This document shows positions 59,826-64,000 of a stretch of 64,000 bases of DNA, one piece after another. How positions within the stretch are numbered: the first letter of the stretch is position 1; every line of letters begins with the position of its first letter. The stretch spans positions 1-64,000 of the forward strand of contig NZ_JAHLQA010000043.1 in NCBI RefSeq assembly GCF_018918125.1, in the 5' to 3' direction. Origin of the DNA: Blautia sp. MSJ-19. Its GTDB lineage: Bacteria; Bacillota; Clostridia; Lachnospirales; Lachnospiraceae. The notes beneath the pieces were generated by a model. The model saw only the letters and a list, made by a program, of their open reading frames with translations, was not told the origin of the DNA and did not search any database. A program made the translations under genes and the position numbers.

Positions 59826-60908
59826 ATGATCAAAAGAATTGGTTTATTAACAAGCGGTGGTGATTGCCAGGCGCTGAACGCAACTATGAGAGGTGTTGTA
59901 AAAGCGCTGTCCAACGCAGTGGAAGATCTGGAAGTTTATGGATTTGATGATGGATACAAAGGTCTGATCTATGGAAAATATCATATGCTGACAGCAAAGG
60001 ATTTTTCCGGAATCCTGACCAGAGGTGGTACGATCCTGGGAACTTCCCGTCAGCCGTTTAAGCTGATGAGAGTACCGGATGAAAAGGGTCTGGACAAGGT
60101 TGAGGCAATGAAACAGACTTATTACAAACTGTGTCTGGACTGCCTGGTTATCCTTGGCGGCAACGGAACACAGAAGACTGCCAACCTTCTGAGAGAAGAG
60201 GGACTGAACATCATTCATCTGCCGAAGACCATTGACAATGATATCTTTGGAACAGACATGACTTTTGGATTCCAGAGCGCAGTCAATATTGCAACCAACG
60301 CGATCGACTGCATCCATACGACTGCAACATCCCACGGACGTGTATTTATTGTTGAGATCATGGGACACAAAGTAGGAAGCCTGACTCTTCATGCGGGTAT
60401 CGCAGGTGGCGCGGATATCATTCTGATCCCTGAGATTCCGTATGACATCAAAAAGGTATGCGCTGCGATCGAAAAGCGCAACAAAGCAGGCAAACGATTC
60501 ACGATCCTTGCTGTTGCAGAAGGCGCGATCTCCAAAGAGGACGCAGAGCTTCCAAAGAAAAAATACAAAGAAAAACTGGAAGCCAGATCAAAGAAATATC
60601 CGTCTGTTTCCTATGAGATCGCAGATCAGATCAACAAAGTCATCGGAAGTGAAGTACGTGTCACCGTTCCGGGACATATTCAGCGAGGCGGCGAACCGTG
60701 CCCGTATGACCGTGTACTTTCCACAAGAATCGGTGCAGGTGCCGCAGAAGCAATCCTGGATGAAGAATATGGAATCATGATCGGTGTCATCAATGGCAAG
60801 ATCAAAAGAGTTCCGCTTGCAGACTGTGCGGGCAAACTCAAAATGGTTTCACCAAAAGATCAGATCGTCAAAGCTGCGAAGCAGATCGGTATCAGCTTCG
60901 GAGACTGA
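59826..60908 (+). CDS. pfkA: 6-phosphofructokinase, GGNGT/PKTIDND variant
   Basis: Commits fructose-6-phosphate to glycolysis. The 360-residue protein has LLTSGGDCQALNATMRG at the start, VILGGNGTQKTA (a GGN where most have GGDG/GGDD), HLPKTIDNDIFGTD and VEIMGHKVG. Gly at the position that is Asp in PPi enzymes together with Lys in PKTIDND is the G/K combination that I know from ATP-using clade X enzymes. The donor is thus probably ATP, not proven. GGAGG precedes the ATG at 59826. Other glycolytic genes are absent. Confidence 0.93.
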   Translation: MIKRIGLLTSGGDCQALNATMRGVVKALSNAVEDLEVYGFDDGYKGLIYGKYHMLTAKDFSGILTRGGTILGTSRQPFKLMRVPDEKGLDKVEAMKQTYYKLCLDCLVILGGNGTQKTANLLREEGLNIIHLPKTIDNDIFGTDMTFGFQSAVNIATNAIDCIHTTATSHGRVFIVEIMGHKVGSLTLHAGIAGGADIILIPEIPYDIKKVCAAIEKRNKAGKRFTILAVAEGAISKEDAELPKKKYKEKLEARSKKYPSVSYEIADQINKVIGSEVRVTVPGHIQRGGEPCPYDRVLSTRIGAGAAEAILDEEYGIMIGVINGKIKRVPLADCAGKLKMVSPKDQIVKAAKQIGISFGD

Positions 60909-60930
60909 TAACAGAGAGTAAAAAGAATGT

Positions 60931-61105
60931 AACTGTTCACAGGTAGTATCCCGCGAGGTGTTTTGTCATGAACATGGCAAAATCCCGAGACATACGAGGC
61001 AAAATGCTATCACCGAAGGTGATCTGGAATGCATCTTGACTTCGTTACTGTGAACGGAGTAAGCAGTAACGAACGACCGCCGCGGGAGTTTTTCCTGCGG
61101 CGGCT
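60931..61105 (+). other. Structured intergenic element before dnaX (candidate RNA or repeat)
   Basis: At least four stems stand in a row: TTTTGTCATG/CATGGCAAAA (60961-60982), ATCACC/GGTGAT (61009-61023), TTCGTTACTG/CAGTAACGAA (61041-61073), and CCGCCGC/GCGGCGG (61077-61103). GTTCACAG (60935-60942) can alternatively pair with CTGTGAAC (61048-61055), which overlaps the third stem, so two exclusive folds are possible. GAGGCAAAAT and GGCAAAAT repeat. No open reading frame of note. It could be a leader of dnaX, a small RNA or a dispersed repeat. Confidence 0.5.
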
Positions 61106-61183
61106 TAGTGCCTGAGGATATTTTACGGTAAGACAACATTTTCCGGATAAAAGATTCCCGGGGCACAGGAGAGGAGTGTATTC

Positions 61184-62794
61184 ATGAGTTATACTGCCCT
61201 GTACCGAAAGTTCAGACCAGATAATTTTGCAGATGTCAAGGGGCAGGATCACATTGTGACCACGCTGACAAATCAGATCAATGCGAACCGTATCGGACAT
61301 GCATATCTTTTCTGCGGAACAAGAGGTACCGGTAAAACAACGGTAGCCAAGATTCTGGCGAAAGCGGTCAACTGCGAACATCCGGTCAACGGAAGCCCAT
61401 GTAATGAATGCGAAATGTGCAAGGCAATTCAGGCCGGTACTTCTATGAATGTGATCGAGATCGATGCGGCATCCAATAACGGTGTAGACAATATCCGTGA
61501 GATCCGGGAGGAAGTGACGTACCGCCCGACAGAGGGCAAATACAAAGTGTATATCATCGATGAGGTGCATATGCTTTCTACAGGAGCGTTCAATGCTCTG
61601 CTCAAGACACTGGAAGAGCCGCCGTCTTATGTGATTTTTATCTTGGCGACGACGGAGGCACACAAGATTCCGATCACGATTCTGTCCAGATGTCAGCGAT
61701 ATGACTTTCACAGGATTACGATCGATACGATCGCGGCACGACTTTCAGAACTTCTGAAAGTAGAAGGGGTGGAGGCAGAAGAAAAGGCAGTCCGCTATGT
61801 GGCAAAAGCCGGAGACGGTTCCATGCGAGATGCACTGAGCCTTCTGGACCAGTGTATTGCTTTTTATCTTGGTCAGACATTGACCTATGATAAAGTGCTG
61901 GATGTCCTTGGCGCGGTAGATACAGAAGTGTTCAGCAGGCTTCTTCGCAAGGTGCTCGCCGGAGATGTGACATCTGCGATCCGTATTCTGGAAGAACTGA
62001 TCGTTGGAGGAAGAGAACTGAGTCAGTTTGTCGGAGACTTTACCTGGTATATGCGAAACCTTCTTCTTGTCAAGACTTCCGATAATCCGGAGGAGGCAAT
62101 TGATGTTTCTTCAGAGAACCTGAAACTTCTCAAAGAAGAGAGTGAGATGACGGACAGTGATACCCTAATGCGATATATTCGCATTTTTTCAGATCTGTCC
62201 AATCAGATCCGCTTTGCGACACAGAAGAGAGTTCTGGTAGAGATTGCTTTGATCAAGCTTTGCCGTCCGGCGATGGAAACCAATCTGGATTCTGTTCTGG
62301 ACCGTATCCGTGTACTGGAACAGAAGATAGAAGAACGTCCGGTGCAGCAGGTAGTCGTGCAGAGCGTTTCCGGGCAGGACAGTGCAGCTGCGGTGGTGCA
62401 GGAAGCACCGAAACCACCACAAAAGGCGGCCCCTGAGGATCTGCAGAAGATCGTGGCAAGCTGGAAGATGATCGTTGGCCAGACAACGGCAGCTTTTAAA
62501 CAGGCGTTACTCCAGTCTGTTCCAAAATACAATGGAGAGACGGGGGAACCTGTATTATATGTAGAATTTCAGACCCCTCTTGGCAGGCTTTATCCGGATG
62601 ATTCCGATGCAAAAAAAGAACTGCAGACGATCATAGAGCAGAAGCTTGGCAAGAGTATCGAACTTCATATGCTTGTGGCAGAAGACCATCAGCAGACCAA
62701 TCTGACACAGATCACGGTCGACCAGGCAATCAGAGAAAATATTCATATGGATGTTGTGATCGAAGAAATGCCAGGTTCTGAGTCGGAGGAATGA
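61184..62794 (+). CDS. dnaX: DNA polymerase III subunits gamma/tau
   Basis: Clamp-loader ATPase. The 536-residue protein has YLFCGTRGTGKTTVAKIL (Walker A), a zinc module with C-x8-C-x2-C-x2-C (NCEHPVNGSPCNECEMC), Walker B YIIDEVHMLS, the SRC-type arginine-finger motif ILSRCQRYDF, and clamp-loader domain III (GGRELSQFVGDFTWYMRNLL). The tau-type C-terminal region (from about 385) is short and variable. GAGAGGAG precedes the ATG. It leads the dnaX-ebfC-recR cluster, as in B. subtilis. Confidence 0.96.
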   Translation: MSYTALYRKFRPDNFADVKGQDHIVTTLTNQINANRIGHAYLFCGTRGTGKTTVAKILAKAVNCEHPVNGSPCNECEMCKAIQAGTSMNVIEIDAASNNGVDNIREIREEVTYRPTEGKYKVYIIDEVHMLSTGAFNALLKTLEEPPSYVIFILATTEAHKIPITILSRCQRYDFHRITIDTIAARLSELLKVEGVEAEEKAVRYVAKAGDGSMRDALSLLDQCIAFYLGQTLTYDKVLDVLGAVDTEVFSRLLRKVLAGDVTSAIRILEELIVGGRELSQFVGDFTWYMRNLLLVKTSDNPEEAIDVSSENLKLLKEESEMTDSDTLMRYIRIFSDLSNQIRFATQKRVLVEIALIKLCRPAMETNLDSVLDRIRVLEQKIEERPVQQVVVQSVSGQDSAAAVVQEAPKPPQKAAPEDLQKIVASWKMIVGQTTAAFKQALLQSVPKYNGETGEPVLYVEFQTPLGRLYPDDSDAKKELQTIIEQKLGKSIELHMLVAEDHQQTNLTQITVDQAIRENIHMDVVIEEMPGSESEE

Positions 62795-62881
62795 CCGGTT
62801 ACAAACAAATAAAGCAAGAATCCCGCGCAGGCGGTTTTCATAAATAAACTATTAAAATCAATCATCAGGAGGATTTTTGAA

Positions 62882-63238
62882 ATGGCAAAACGTGGAGGAT
62901 TTCCGGGCATGGGAATGCCGGGCAACATGAATAACTTAATGAAACAGGCGCAGAAAATGCAGCGCCAGATGGAAGAAAACCAGAAGGCTCTGGAAGAAAA
63001 AGAATTTACAGCAACAGCCGGTGGCGGAGCTGTAGAAGTTACTATTTCCGGTAAGCGTGAAGTGACAAAGGTCAAACTTGCAGAAGAAGTTGTGGATCCG
63101 GATGATATCGAAATGCTTGAAGACCTGATCGTGGCAGCTACAAATGAAGCCCTTCGAAAAGTAGAAGAAGAATCAACAGCTGTTATGTCAAAACTCACAG
63201 GAGGACTTGGAAGCTTAGGCGGAGGCCTTCCTTTCTGA
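62882..63238 (+). CDS. YbaB/EbfC nucleoid-associated protein
   Basis: A 118-residue DNA-binding protein. The glycine/methionine-rich start ([20 protein letters not shown]) leads to a helix [20 protein letters not shown], then a beta core [19 protein letters not shown] and [18 protein letters not shown]. The order dnaX-ebfC-recR is conserved in bacteria. AGGAGG before the ATG. Confidence 0.95.
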   Translation: MAKRGGFPGMGMPGNMNNLMKQAQKMQRQMEENQKALEEKEFTATAGGGAVEVTISGKREVTKVKLAEEVVDPDDIEMLEDLIVAATNEALRKVEEESTAVMSKLTGGLGSLGGGLPF

Positions 63239-63837
63239 TGGAATACTACAGTACACATATTAACAAGCTGATCGAGCAGTTGTCTCATTTGCCCGGGATC
63301 GGACCGAAATCGGCACAGAGACTGGCATTTCACATTATGAACATGCCGAAAGACCAGGTGGAGCAGCTGACCTCTTCGATCACAGGCGCGCGAGAAAAAA
63401 TCCGTTACTGTAAAAAATGCTGTACGCTGACAGATCAGGAATTATGCCCGATCTGCAGCAACCCGAAGAGGGATGCCGGCACGATCATGGTAGTGGAGAA
63501 CACCAGAGATCTTGCGGCGTATGAAAAAACCGGCAAGTACGAGGGTGTATATCATGTGCTTCATGGCGCGATCTCTCCGATGCTCGGAATTGGTCCGGAT
63601 GACATTCGTCTGAAAGAACTGATGAAGCGTCTGCAGACAGAGGAGATCAAAGAGGTCATTATTGCGACCAACTCCAGTCTGGAGGGAGAGACAACAGCTA
63701 TGTACATCAGTAAGCTGATCAAACCTACCGGAATCCGTGTAAGCAGAATTGCAAGTGGCGTACCGGTCGGCGGAGATCTCGAATATATTGATGAAGTAAC
63801 ACTGCTCCGTGCACTGGAGGGCAGAGTGGATCTCTGA
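63238..63837 (+). CDS. recR: RecR recombination mediator
   Basis: Gap-repair factor acting with RecF/RecO. The 199 residues have a helix-hairpin-helix ([19 protein letters not shown]), the four-cysteine zinc finger ([22 protein letters not shown]) and a Toprim domain with [13 protein letters not shown]. Full length. Its ATG overlaps the stop of ebfC by one base (TGATG), so translation is coupled. Confidence 0.97.
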   Translation: MEYYSTHINKLIEQLSHLPGIGPKSAQRLAFHIMNMPKDQVEQLTSSITGAREKIRYCKKCCTLTDQELCPICSNPKRDAGTIMVVENTRDLAAYEKTGKYEGVYHVLHGAISPMLGIGPDDIRLKELMKRLQTEEIKEVIIATNSSLEGETTAMYISKLIKPTGIRVSRIASGVPVGGDLEYIDEVTLLRALEGRVDL

Positions 63838-63875
63838 TCCGGATGTATCATCTATACAGAAAGAGAGAATGACGA

Positions 63876-64000
63876 TTGGCAAAAAAGAAGGCAACTTCCT
63901 CACAGGTGGCGCAAAAAGCCGGAGTTTCACAGGCTACTGTTTCTATGATCCTGAATCGCAGGAGTAATGTTTCTTTTTCTGCCGAAACGGTGGAAAAGGT
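63876..64000 (+). CDS. LacI-family transcriptional regulator, 5' end only
   Basis: The window ends inside this gene. The first 41 residues read as a LacI helix-turn-helix: SSQVAQKAGVSQATVSMILN, then VSFSAETVEKV. A TTG at 63876 starts the frame; a stop lies just upstream, so no earlier start is possible. A GAGAG motif stands before it. Confidence 0.85.
   Translation, partial: MAKKKATSSQVAQKAGVSQATVSMILNRRSNVSFSAETVEK

Noticed and set aside
255-64000. Insertion sequences or prophage genes
   Set aside because: I found no transposase, integrase, terminase or portal-like protein, and no direct-repeat att pair at the tRNA-Pro gene.

Overview
This window looks like chromosomal DNA of a gut-type Lachnospiraceae (Clostridia, Firmicutes). 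That is an inference from moderate GC content, strong AGGAGG-type ribosome binding sites, SpoVG, a large Bacillus-type SRP RNA, the GlgC/GlgD pair, the Firmicutes-type GalT, and several families I know mainly from Lachnospiraceae (DUF5702, DUF6382-FHA and DUF6128 proteins). I cannot resolve the genus.

Layout. 0.3-4.3 kb: an alanyl-tRNA editing protein, an amidohydrolase, and a leftward GNAT-lipoprotein pair. 4.5-14 kb: one long rightward Tad/Flp pilus operon (two prepilin peptidases, TadZ-like, CpaF, TadB, TadC, Flp1-like pilin, DUF5702, two TadE-like pseudopilins, a DUF6382-FHA protein), followed by a rhomboid protease under its own promoter. 14.6-19.3 kb: a soluble histidine kinase, a HIT protein, an ECF sigma factor, murG, and two envelope proteins. 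19.3-30.4 kb: a structured intergenic element, a beta-CASP nuclease, a TSCPD protein, MTA/SAH nucleosidase, a methyltransferase, two large surface proteins and galT. 30.5-39.5 kb: asnS, a nuclease pair related to SbcCD/YhaON, the leftward dnaD-dnaI-prs operon, and murC; clusters of perfect DnaA boxes lie between dnaD and murC. 39.8-44.1 kb: glgCD-spoVG and a 3D-domain wall protein. 44.1-57.4 kb is the most accessory part: tRNA-Pro, a solitary PduB-type shell protein, a 1322-residue BspA-like surface protein, a GGDEF-EAL protein, a lone FeoA, a c-di-GMP-I riboswitch driving a hybrid sensor kinase, and a divergent XRE / HicB-like module with twin operators. 57.3-64 kb: housekeeping genes (nrdG, tRNA deaminase, yqeY, SRP RNA, pfkA, dnaX-ebfC-recR) and the start of a LacI-type regulator.

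Connections. Several parts concern the cell surface: the Tad pilus, the 3D protein, the BspA-like adhesin, and c-di-GMP made and sensed within 3 kb (GGDEF-EAL gene and riboswitch). Replication control shows in the DnaA boxes before the primosome operon, a gene position where B. subtilis also has DnaA boxes. The most unusual items are the structured intergenic elements at 19.3 and 60.9 kb, the XRE/HicB-like switch, the YhaN-like protein without a Walker A motif, the TadE-like protein with tandem YH..C / C..C modules, and the shared -35 box of the SRP RNA and pfkA promoters.
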